Shown here in pieces: positions 1-7,740 of a stretch of 11,785 nt of DNA (position 1 is its first letter; each line of letters opens with the position of its first letter). The position numbers and the translations under genes were made by a program. Source of the stretch: Glomus cerebriforme (lineage: Eukaryota > Glomeromycota > Glomeromycetes > Glomerales > Glomeraceae); contig QKYT01000260.1 in NCBI GenBank assembly GCA_003550305.1, positions 81,851 through 93,635 of the forward strand, in the 5' to 3' direction. The notes under the pieces are model-generated. The model was not told where the DNA came from. It saw only the letters and a program-made list of their open reading frames with translations, and ran no database searches.

Positions 1-480
1 TTTATACCAAAAAATAATGATAAGAGAAAATTAAAAATTGAAAATATGAAAAAGTTCAAAATAAAAGTGATTAATTTACATCATGTAACAAAATACAAGT
101 CTATTATTTTGTAGCACAATAAGCCAAACTATTATTTAAATTTTTAACATTATATTAAATCATGTTTATAGATAATTATATATCGTATAAAATTACTTTC
201 ATAGGTTATTTACATAAAATAAACATAAAAAACGCGTATAAATATTATTATCAACTTTTGTAAATATTTAAATAAGTCGATAAAAACAATAATTGAGTAC
301 TTCTATGTGTGTTAAAAGCAGTTTACTTTAAACAAAATTCTAAAATTTATGCTATAAATACTTTGTAAATAAAAAGAATTAAAATAATAAATAAAAGAAA
401 ATAAATTTCACACCTAAATAATTATCAAAACTCAAGTGCTTGTATTCATATTTTATTTATTTAAAAAAAAGAGAGAAGAA
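1..480. other. AT-rich intergenic stretch, nothing recognised
   Basis: The stretch is almost pure A/T with frequent stops in all frames. No coding frame, RNA gene or ordered repeat was seen. It ends at a purine-rich patch before the more complex sequence that starts near 520. Confidence 0.6.
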
Positions 481-856
481 ATGAGAGATTGCAAAATCTT
501 TTATTTTATTTTTATTTTTATGTTGACGCGGATTCGCTACAGATTAATCAAGTAACAAAAACAGAAAAATAATTCTATCTATAAAATTACTATAAAATGT
601 AACTGAGCCCCCCATAAAGGTGAACTGTCTATGCCTAAATGAAAAAAATTAGGTAAAACCAATCCGTTAATCTACATAAAAGCAATTGAAAAAAGGCTCT
701 GGTTTTAAAAGCTTAATCAATCTGCACTTTTCTTTCAGTTGAAACTGCCTCATGTAAGTGCTGTCAGATGAGGAATGATCCACCCTATTTTAATTGGTAA
801 AATAAATGTCTTTCAAAAAGAAAGAGATAAAGGAACAAGTAAAGTAAAAAAGTTAA
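481..856. other. Non-coding flank of the GC-richer element
   Basis: This stretch has higher sequence complexity than the AT-rich DNA to its left, including a C6 run near 608 and GC-containing words near 525-540 and 740-780. It lies directly downstream, on the minus strand, of the broken frame that ends at 857. The composition suggests it is the 3' part of the same element, but no terminal repeat matching the other side was found by eye. No gene is seen. Confidence 0.35.
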
Positions 857-1486
857 TTACTCCAACAGAAGTTTAATGCATTTAACATCTTGCGATGTAA
901 GTGCAAGGAGTAAGGGCCGTTTGTTAATTTGAGCCGTGAGGAGCGGGAAAGCTCTTGGTTTCTCTGTGAAAGTCGTATGGTAGAGGTCATTAAATCTTTT
1001 TGTGATTGCGTCTAGAGATGGGGCTTAGTTGCGGTGGCGTTGGATCCATTTTTTCCTACCTTTTGAAACAGTCGGAGAGAATGTATGTATCGGTGAATTA
1101 GTCATGTGTGCGTGAAAATTATCTTGTAGGTCCGTTAACGTTGCTGAATAAGCCATAATATAATCACGTGAACGGATGTACTGGTCGTGTATAGACAAAT
1201 CATCATATAACATAAAATCATCACTTGATTGAGGCGAAAAGTAAGTTTGTAAAGGTTCTTCTTATAACATGTAAAACAAGTAAGATGCTTCTTTAAGTTC
1301 TGATGAAAAATTTTTTCTATGTGCATGACCTACAGATGCACTAAGCATCGATAAAGGAGTGGGCCAAGGATAGGTGAAGAGGCTTTTAACATGAAGTTGA
1401 AGGTCTTTGTAAGCTCGACGATTAATAGTGGTTTCTTGTTGTTTGCGCAGATTTTCCTGTTTCTTGATTGGTCTAGTTTTTGTCAT
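857..1486 (-). pseudogene. Broken second reading frame of an unrecognised element
   Basis: One minus-strand frame starts at ATG 1486 and runs to TAA 857-859, 210 codons in all. It is interrupted only by TAA at 1262-1264 and TAA at 1025-1027. The three open pieces are about 74, 78 and 55 residues and stay in the same phase, which suggests one former gene of about 207 residues. The start is highly basic (MTKTRPIKKQENLRKQQ) and a later patch is GRKKWIQRHR, so nucleic-acid binding is possible but unproven. The ATG overlaps the stop of the upstream frame (ATGA), so the two may have been translated from one transcript. Base composition is less AT-biased than the host gene at 2684-4780. No family is recognised. 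The last piece, after 1025, could instead be chance. Confidence 0.5.
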
Positions 1487-2115
1487 CGTTTAGATTTTGT
1501 CTTTTTCTTTTTTGGTTGCGTGATGGTTACTTCGTGAGAATAAGAAGGTTCAATGGGTGTATGTAATGATGAAGCGGTAGAGGAGGGGTTTAAAGGCGCT
1601 ACCTCTATAGGAGGTGGGGCTATAATTGATTGAGGCTCTGTTGAGTTCAGTGCAAGACGAGGTGCGAGCCAAGGGGAATTATCATCTTCAGAAAGAAAAA
1701 TTTCTTCTAAATCATCAATAGGTAAATATTTCCTTCCATGTGTGTGACGATTATATTTCCTTCCATGTGTGTGACGATTATATTTACTTCTATGTGTGTG
1801 TCGATTATATACTGGTGGTAAAGGGAATTTTTTATTGGGTTTGTTGAAAAATTTATTAAATTTGATGTGTTTGATGTAATAAGATACGTATAGGTGTTCA
1901 GTGAAGAGAAAATGATGTTTGATGGCCGCGCCTTTAATTAAATCAGGGCTATGTTGCGTGTCCAATGAAATATTATCTGTGCGAAGAATGTGATGAAGTT
2001 TGCGTTCTTGGCTTCGTATTTGTTTTTTCTGTGTAATATTTTTGTGCCAAAAATTATGAAACTATAGTGGGTTATGTTTATGAGTTAAAAAAGGATCCTG
2101 AATATGGTGTGGCAT
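1483..2115 (-). pseudogene. Broken first reading frame with RHTHG repeats, unrecognised
   Basis: A minus-strand frame runs from ATG 2115 to TGA 1483-1485, 211 codons, interrupted once by TAG at 2062-2064 after residue 17. The stop sits between PL and FHNFW. A former TGG or CAG codon would fit a single transition. The intact part begins near 2061 and holds a basic, histidine-rich section, three copies of a nine-residue unit around YNRHTHGRK, an acidic stretch (EEIFLSEDD), a proline/serine-rich linker and a lysine tail (KKKKTKSKR). This looks like a disordered, possibly nucleic-acid-binding protein, an inference from composition. It overlaps the next frame by four bases. No signal peptide, membrane segment or known domain is seen. 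If the TAG is real, a shorter product could start only at a non-ATG codon or further downstream. Confidence 0.5.
1727..1807 (-). repeat. Three tandem 27-bp units coding for RHTHG repeats
   Basis: Units are 1727-1753, 1754-1780 and 1781-1807. The first two are identical and the third differs at a few bases. Because 27 is a multiple of three, the repeat keeps the frame of the surrounding ORF and encodes nine-residue units around YNRHTHGRK. Confidence 0.9.
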
Positions 2116-2683
2116 TGAAATGGCATTAAATTCTATATGGTGTTGGTTAACAAAAGATGTACATGTACAGCTAATCTAAACTTGACTTAAGTGAAGGTAG
2201 AAAATATACAGCAGCAATTATTTCCAATCACCGATGGATTTTTTGTCACTTATTCAATTGGCTTATAAAAGCTTGAGAAAAGTATATTAAATATAAAATC
2301 CATCGGTGTATGCAGTGAGATATTCCAATAGAAATTTTATGAATAGCTTTATTCATTCCTTTGGGGAGGAACCAGGCATCAGTGAAAACCCCAGTTATTT
2401 TCAGAAATCTATGGAATAACAAGTATATATCACTCGCCTAACTACAAATGTAAATTTATTTTTATTTAAATGTCATTTTCTGAAAAAATTTTTAATTTAA
2501 ATAGATTATAAATAAAGTTCTTATTTATTATATTCAAACTCTTACCATAATTTAAATTGAAAATAACCATACAATTTCAAAATAATCATTTTTTATATTA
2601 TAATATATATAATTACTATTAAGTAAATCTAAACCTTAACATGATGTATGTGATCTAAAAAAGTGAGCCAACTGAAATCTTAC
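2116..2683. other. Gap between the GC-richer element and the kinase gene
   Basis: Up to about 2420 the sequence is moderately complex and contains a 14-bp inverted repeat and a G-rich word near 2363. From 2450 to 2683 it is A/T-rich and would be the 3' untranslated and flanking region of the minus-strand kinase gene, whose stop is at 2684-2686. No gene is seen. Confidence 0.5.
2229..2308. repeat. 80-bp unit with perfect 14-bp inverted ends
   Basis: CACCGATGGATTTT at 2229-2242 is repeated in inverse orientation as AAAATCCATCGGTG at 2295-2308, with a 52-bp loop. The match is perfect and stops sharply at both ends. It could be a very small foldback element, a hairpin in a transcript, or a paired protein-binding site. 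The loop contains TATAAAA (2264-2270). It lies upstream, on the minus strand, of the broken frame that starts at 2115. Confidence 0.75.
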
Positions 2684-3267
2684 TTATATGTTTGAAATTT
2701 CTGCTAATTTATTTTGAGCCTCTTCATCCCCTTGTTTGGCACACTTTTTATACCAGTAAATTGCTTGATTAATGTCCATTTCAATACCATTTCCATCTTC
2801 ATACATTGAAGCAAGATTATATTGAGCAGATTCATTTCCCAAATTTGCTGCCTTTTGATATGATTCAAATGCCTTTTGTTTATTAACATTAGTTCCAATT
2901 CCATTGTCATAAAAAACTCCTATGTTATTTATTCCATTTGAATTTCCTAATTCCGCCGCCCTTTGATATAATTCAAATGCCTTTTCCACATTAGTAACAG
3001 TTCCAATTCCTTTTTCATAACAATATCCTAACCTATTAATAGCACTTGGATATCCTCCTTCTGCTGCTTTTTTAGATAATTCAAAAGCTTTATCAGGATT
3101 TTTTTCAATTCCATTTCCATGAATACACAAATAAGCAAGATCTAATTGAGCTATAACATTATCTAATTCTGCTGCTTTTTGATATAACTCAAATGCTTTT
3201 TGCATATTAATGTTAATTTCAATTCCATGACAATTAAAATATCCAAGCAAATAAATAGAATTTGAAT
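2684..3267 (-). other. Sel1 repeat array at the kinase C-terminus
   Basis: All repeats lie within the last exon (residues about 390-583). Each follows the pattern LGYxYxxGxGxxxNxxKAFELYQKAAELGN. Repeats 2 to 4 are the most regular, and repeat 6 stops after AQNKLAEISNI. By family, such repeats form a helical solenoid that holds partner proteins. Confidence 0.9.
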
Positions 3268-4780
3268 TACTTTGATTATTTAAAAGCCAATTATAGATTT
3301 CCTGTAAATTTATCTTATTATCATTAATATATTCAAGAATATGTTGTTTTCTTGCATATTTTCCTTTTCCTTGATTTAGATCTTCAAAAGTAAGATCAAC
3401 TAATTTGTCGATTACAATAATTAAATCCTCTTCAAAAATATTTTCATGAATATTTTGAATTGTAGGTTCCACTTCTTTTGTACCTTTTTTGTAATTAATA
3501 TCCATTTGACAATATTCTGTCATTGTATCTGTTTTAGCAATAATTGCTTTTAATTTTGCAACCACTTGATTCATAGTTGGTCTATTATATGGTTCACCAT
3601 TCCAACATTCTAAATGAAAAGAAAAGAAAAATAAAAACTTTAAAATTAAATAACAATAATATATTAAAATCATTAATTCAAAAATTATATTTACCAATAT
3701 AAAGATTGGAATAATCAACAGGAGTATTTGAAATAACAGTTTCTCTGTAACCTTGTAAAATTTGAGAAACTAGATCAGCGTCAAACGATTTATCTTTAAA
3801 TGGAAGTAGACCACTTGATATCTCCCATAATAACACTCCAATACTATAAACATCACTCTTTTTATTTAATGAATAAAGCTGCTTTAAATTGTTACGGTCA
3901 TCTAATTTCTTTGGATCAACATAAGGAATAATACCAAATAAATTTGAGTTAAGTTTTGATATTTCTTTGACCCTTTTTGATAATTCAAAATCTGCCAACT
4001 TGATAAAATTTTGATGGACAAATATATTATCGGAGTGCTAATTATAAAATATATAAAGAAATATAATTAATTTTTTAAATTGGTAAGATTTCAAATAATT
4101 TAATGAAATAAATACTGTATATTACCAAATCACAATGTACAATTCCTTTATCATGCAAATATGATACAGTAGAAACTAACTGGTATGCTAGTCTATATTT
4201 ATCTTCCCAAGTAAGTTTCATAAAGTTTTCTTTCAAATAGTTTTGAAGAGTATTACCATCAGCATACTCCATTACTAATAAATACTCTTTCAATTGAACA
4301 TTTTGACTTTCTAATAAAAAAAAAAAAAATGATTATTTTAAATAAATTTTATTAACTTGTCATGTATTCAGTAAATACATTTAAGTTTTAAAATATTTCA
4401 TACCTCTGCCTGTAATCCCATATAAACGAATAACATTATCATGAAATTCAACTTCATGTTGAAGTTTGAGCTAAATTACAAATATAAATAAATTAACTAA
4501 TGTAAATTATATAAACAAAAAAAAAAAAAAAAAAAAAAAATTTTTTTACTTCATGTACGATTTCTTCCATTACAGTATCGTCAAAATACAAAAAAGATTT
4601 TAATATCAAATAATTTTTCGAATCTTTCCAATTTGCACGATAAATATTTCCAAAGATACCGATTCCAATTTTTTCTATATCATGAAAATTTATATATTCA
4701 TAATATTTTATATTTTTTTTAGAAGCAGCTTCTTTAATCCAATCATTGACGGGTTGTACTTCAGTGTTAATATCAGACAT
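2684..4780 (-). CDS. Protein kinase with C-terminal Sel1 repeats (five exons)
   Basis: Exons are 4550-4780, 4404-4470, 4126-4310, 3695-4037 and 2684-3609. All four introns have GT...AG ends, and the exons join in frame to give 583 residues. The start is the first ATG of exon 1. The kinase domain covers about residues 33-298. It has a glycine loop (IGIGIFGNIY), lysine K61, likely helix-C E77, catalytic loop HCDL (158-161) with D160 and N165, DFE at 177-179, GIIPYVDP, the helix-F motif SDVYSIGVLLWEISSG (222-237) and RP at 285-286. A linker follows, then five Sel1 repeats of about 36 residues (390-570) and a truncated sixth. It is probably a cytosolic signalling or scaffold protein, since Sel1 repeats bind partner proteins and no membrane segment is seen. 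HCD is common in glomeromycotan kinases as I know them. DFE is not, and may weaken Mg-ATP use. Confidence 0.9.
3515..4682 (-). other. Kinase domain region of the kinase-Sel1 gene
   Basis: This spans residues about 33-307 and includes all four introns. Motif order is normal for a tyrosine-kinase-like Ser/Thr kinase. The key lysine, catalytic aspartate and loop asparagine are present. The glycine after the metal-binding aspartate is replaced by glutamate: codon GAA at 3984-3986, one transition away from GGA. The activation segment ends PYVDPKK rather than APE. Confidence 0.85.
4517..4540. repeat. A24 homopolymer inside intron 1 of the kinase gene
   Basis: Twenty-four A bases on the plus strand are followed directly by seven T bases (4541-4547), and the donor GT of intron 1 (4548-4549) sits right beside them. 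The length of such runs is often unreliable in assemblies. It is intronic and does not affect the reading frame. A second run of 14 A lies in intron 2 (4316-4329). Confidence 0.85.
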
Positions 4781-4869
4781 AATGAAATGATTGTATTAAG
4801 ATAGAAAATAAAGTTTTAATTTGAATGTTTTTTTTTATTTATTTACAAGTACTGCAGATCAATGTTCCA

Positions 4870-5254
4870 ATGTACGAAATAGAAACCTGTATTACCGAAA
4901 ATCATCTGACCGAATTACCGAAGTCCATTTCACCAGGAATTAATTTTTTTTAATAAATAAATATATATATATATTTAAAGGAAAATTTTGTTCATAATAA
5001 ATGTTCTTATAGTTTTAATATAATAATAAATCAAAAAATATAAATAAAAATAAATTAAATTAATCAAATAAAAATATAAAAAATAAAAATTTTCAGTAAA
5101 ATGTCCTCTTGGCATTAGAAAAAAGGTATTCTAGTAAAATATCCCTTCAGTAAATGGACTTTGGAAAAAGGCATTCGGTCAAATGATTTTTGGTAATATA
5201 ACATTTATTTCGGTAATATACAGGTTCGACCAAATGGATTTCGGAAAAGTACAT
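4870..5254. mobile_element. MITE-like element with long imperfect inverted ends
   Basis: The left end (4870-4930) and the inverse of the right end (5153-5254) share words in the same order: ATGTAC, AACCTGTAT, TTACCGAAA, ATCATCTGACCGAA (ATCATTTGACCGAA on the right) and AAGTCCATTT. The right arm carries extra bases between these words, so the arms are diverged or partly deleted on the left. The core (about 4940-5100) is A/T-rich with a TA run near 4961-4973 and no coding frame. AGATCA occurs outside both ends (4856-4861 and 5272-5277) and might be a target-site copy, but it does not abut the arms. It sits about 90 bp upstream of the kinase-Sel1 start codon. Confidence 0.75.
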
Positions 5255-5816
5255 AACTTCAGTTTGTCTTTAGATCACGTGATATTTGTGGTAGAAAATT
5301 AATATATTGATGTAATAAAACGATATATGAATAAGATAAATTAATTAAGAATCGCATGTTTCTTGTACTGTAATTCAGAATTTTTAATGTAACATGTGAT
5401 ATGTGATACTGGTAAGGTCAAATTCAAATGCAATTTTACAAGTCATAGTGCAATATGTTTAGATTCATATTAGACATTCTATCCAATTTTTAATGATTTA
5501 TTATCGTACTTAGTATATTTAAAGTTTTAAACATACTTTGCTATTTTTGCTATTTTTAAATTACTAAAAAATATGTTTAAACTAAAATCTATTCATCTTT
5601 ATATTAAAATAAAAAAAGATTAGATTAGACCCTCCAGAAAATTTTTTCATTCTTTTTTTTTCTTATTAAATTAAAAAAATTTATACTGTAGCTTATAAAA
5701 TTATATTTATAAATATTGTATTTGTATAAGTGCAAATCTTTTTTTAATTGCTAATTATTACCAAAACAAATAGAATTATTGTAAAGGTTTCATGTTAATA
5801 AATTATTTCAAGAATA
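5255..5816. other. AT-rich spacer, nothing recognised
   Basis: The spacer separates the MITE-like element from the BTB remnant. It contains a perfect 10-bp palindrome, ATCACGTGAT, at 5274-5283. Stops are frequent in all frames and no gene is seen. Confidence 0.55.
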
Positions 5817-5939
5817 TCAGTCGATTTTTTTGATCAAAAATTCTTGAATATGAGAAATTAATGATTGTACATTAAGTTCATCCACTGCAATCAAAAGTTT
5901 TAATACTTCTGAACATTTTAAGCGTTTTAATTGAGTATA
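5817..5939 (-). pseudogene. BTB-domain-like remnant
   Basis: A 40-residue minus-strand open piece ends at TGA 5817-5819. It contains KCSEVLKLLIAVDELNVQ followed by SLISHIQEFLIKK. This matches the way BTB/POZ domains of R. irregularis end, with a segment like LLIAADEL followed by a helix ending LIE or LIK. The upstream part (ring of beta strands and the F-R-A-H-S motif) is not recognisable in frame. KVFQTVFLKDLT near 5955-5985, in another frame, may be a displaced piece. No start codon or flanking exon is identified. It is too short to be functional and is probably a relic. The assignment rests on pattern memory of the family. Confidence 0.5.
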
Positions 5940-6035
5940 TAATTAATGTTTACGTCAAATCCTTGAGAAAAACGGTTTGAAATACTTTATTTACAGTGTT
6001 TTTTTTTTAAAAGAAGGATATTAAGCATGTCACTT

Positions 6036-6146
6036 CTATAAAAAAGCAATCACTTGATGCAAAAATAGGGGATCATGTTTTGGCTTACAAGATTTATGTG
6101 TCAATTCATCAAATTCTTTTAAGTTTTTTTTTAATAACGTTGTCAG
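6036..6146 (-). pseudogene. Unassigned coding-like fragment
   Basis: Thirty-six open codons on the minus strand end at TAG 6036-6038 and contain EFDELTHKSCKPKHDP and LFLHQVIAFL. Amino-acid content is mixed and protein-like, unlike the K/N/I/F/Y translations of neighbouring AT-rich DNA. It lies 5' (minus sense) of the BTB-like remnant and may belong to the same dead gene. No family is recognised and there is no ATG. Confidence 0.3.
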
Positions 6147-6173
6147 TAAAAGTAAACAACATTCTTCTTATAG

Positions 6174-6290
6174 AAGAAAATTATCGATAAAGAAACTTTT
6201 GAAATAGAAGAATATGAATTATTTATAATAGATTTAGAATGTTTATTTGGAGATAGAATGATTGTGGGATTTTTAAATTTATCGGATTGA
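6174..6290 (+). pseudogene. Unassigned coding-like fragment
   Basis: Thirty-eight open plus-strand codons follow a sequence resembling a splice acceptor (TTCTTATAG, ending 6173) and run to TGA 6288-6290. They include EIEEYELFIIDLECLFGDR. No ATG start precedes it in frame and no family is recognised. It could be an exon relic, and chance is also possible. Confidence 0.25.
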
Positions 6291-6705
6291 TGTTTCTAAA
6301 TTTATTGTGTGGATTTTTAGGGGAATTTTTCAAATTATAGGGGATATCATCATTGTGAGAATTTATCCTGCTTTTATGAACCTTATTAACGCACTATTTG
6401 TTTTATGTATTTGACTTTTTATACTTTCACTTCCTTATTTCGCTTATTTGAATGAATTTAGTAATATTACCATTATTGTAAGTTCTATTATATCATATTT
6501 TTTATTATTATGTGTATAGTTAATTGTTTTAAATAATTGGATTCATATGTATAGCTTTTATCGTTATTATTACATTTTTTTATTTTGTATTTGTAACACA
6601 ATTAATTCTAGTTTCCTAATATATTAGCAATTATGATTAATATTAATTAATGTAAAACTCTCAATTAGAGTTGAAATGAAATAATTTCCATTTTCTATGT
6701 TTTGC
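6291..6705. other. AT-rich spacer, nothing recognised
   Basis: T-rich sequence with many stops. No repeat longer than a simple run and no coding frame were noticed. Confidence 0.5.
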
Positions 6706-6732
6706 TTTGTAAATTTGACAAAACTTTACAAA
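6706..6732. repeat. Hairpin with 8-bp arms TTTGTAAA / TTTACAAA
   Basis: Arms at 6706-6713 and 6725-6732 flank an 11-base loop. The same arms recur with a one-base loop at 8082-8098. This copy lies ten bases outside the start of the dispersed repeat. Confidence 0.6.
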
Positions 6733-6741
6733 TTACGCGAT

Positions 6742-7212
6742 AAAATAACTATAAAGTAGTACAAGTTATCCATTAGATCATCCGGTCGAAACAATTCACA
6801 AATTTAAAAAATTATTTTATTTATTGAAAAAAATATTCCTTAATACATTTAATAAAATAAATATTACTAAAAAAAAATAAGAAAATCTAATATTACTATC
6901 CATTTGAACCATTCTCAAAGTTTTTTTTTCTTGTATTCCTTCCTTTCTATTTATTTCTATTAATATTGTTTGTCTTTGTTGTTTTTATTATATTTGTTTT
7001 ATTATATCATTATTCTCTTCTATTTTTGCTTCCTTATTACATCTTTTATTCCAAACTTTTTTTCACAATTAGGCATCTTTATTTTAAACCGGTATACCTT
7101 CATTTATTTATATATATTTTTTCTTCAAGTTGATTTTAAAATCTTGTCCCTTCTTTGACTTTGTCTTATCTATTTTTGGAAATTTCTTTGATTTCTTCTC
7201 ATATGTTATTAT
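6742..7212 (-). repeat. Dispersed repeat, copy A
   Basis: This stretch aligns base by base, with scattered substitutions and small gaps, to 11340-11785 in the same orientation. Shared landmarks in order are TAGTACAAG, the CCGGTCGAAACAATTCA region, TTAATACATTTA, CTAATATTACTA, CCTTATTACATCTTTTATTC, GGCATCTTT, AAACC, CTTCTTTGACTTTGTCTT and TTGATTTCTTCT. The plus strand is strongly pyrimidine-rich. The minus strand is purine-rich and is the likely sense strand, because the coding-like frame at 7488-7740 lies upstream of it. On that reading this is the 3' part of a longer repeat. Confidence 0.85.
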
Positions 7213-7487
7213 TGGCAACCTGTTTCTTTTATTATTCTTTTAAAGTCCAACAATATATATTTCGTGTTGTCCTTTTAATCATTCACCAGATAGAAAATAT
7301 ATTTTTTGCTTAATACTTCTTTTAACTTGTTATCTGTCTTTTTTCTTTCATTTTCTTTCATTCCACCTTTTCTCTTTCTGCATGTTCTCTGTTATCTTGA
7401 GCTCATCTTCTATTATTTCTTTGTTGTATTATTTCTTTACCCATATTAATCTATTATTTTTTATTCTAATCTTTTTTTAGTTTTTTT

Positions 7488-7740
7488 TTAAGGTTTTAAT
7501 TTTTCATGATTCATCTTGAATATTTCCCTCCTCACTTCCAGTAATGAAGGATTAGAAACTTTTCGCCCAGCTATCTTTCTTAAAGTTGTTGCATATTTCT
7601 TATTTCATCTTGAAGTAGTAATTCTTCTTTTATCTTTTTGCTGTTTGTTAATATCTCCCCATCATTAATCTCATTAGTTATCTCATAAACATAATGATAA
7701 ATATAGGAAAATGAAAAAGGGAATTCTAATCTAAACCAAA
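7488..7740 (-). pseudogene. Frameshifted coding-like frame upstream of the repeat
   Basis: On the minus strand one frame is open from the 7740 region to TAA 7580-7582 and includes EINDGEILTNSKKIKEELL and QDEIRNMQQL. The next frame takes over at that point and runs to TAA 7488-7490, including LRKIAGRKVSNPSLLEVRR and EIFKMNHEKLK. The two pieces read as one charged, helical protein if a one-base shift near 7583-7600 is allowed. There is no good ATG. It lies directly 5' (minus sense) of repeat copy A and directly 3' of the tandem repeats, so all three may form one element. No family is recognised. Confidence 0.45.

Noticed and set aside
857..2115. Stop codon reassignment (TAA/TAG read as an amino acid) to rescue the two frames
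   Set aside because: The intact kinase gene ends in TAA at a natural domain end and uses the standard code, and the second frame itself ends at TAA. Decay is simpler.
2264..2270. TATAAAA as a promoter element
   Set aside because: It is a single short AT-rich match in very AT-rich DNA, with no intact gene downstream on that strand.
2704..2910. Minus-strand open frame of 68 codons
   Set aside because: It is a shadow of the Sel1 repeat exon in another frame.
3610..3718. Alternative N-terminus for the last exon (MIIPIFILVN...)
   Set aside because: This is intron 4 read through. The GT donor at 3694 and AG acceptor at 3610 join the kinase domain in frame into the CW...RP motif.
5223..5231. GGTTCGACC resembling a tRNA B box
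   Set aside because: There is no matching A box or cloverleaf. It lies inside the inverted arm of the MITE-like element.
5274..5283. ATCACGTGAT palindrome as an E-box regulatory site
   Set aside because: CACGTG also occurs near 1164 and 8363 with no consistent relation to a gene, so a regulatory call is not supported.
6970..7158. Plus-strand open frame of 62 codons
   Set aside because: It translates a T/C-rich repeat into F/L/I/Y runs. The matching copy at 11340-11785 does not keep the frame, so it is a composition artefact.
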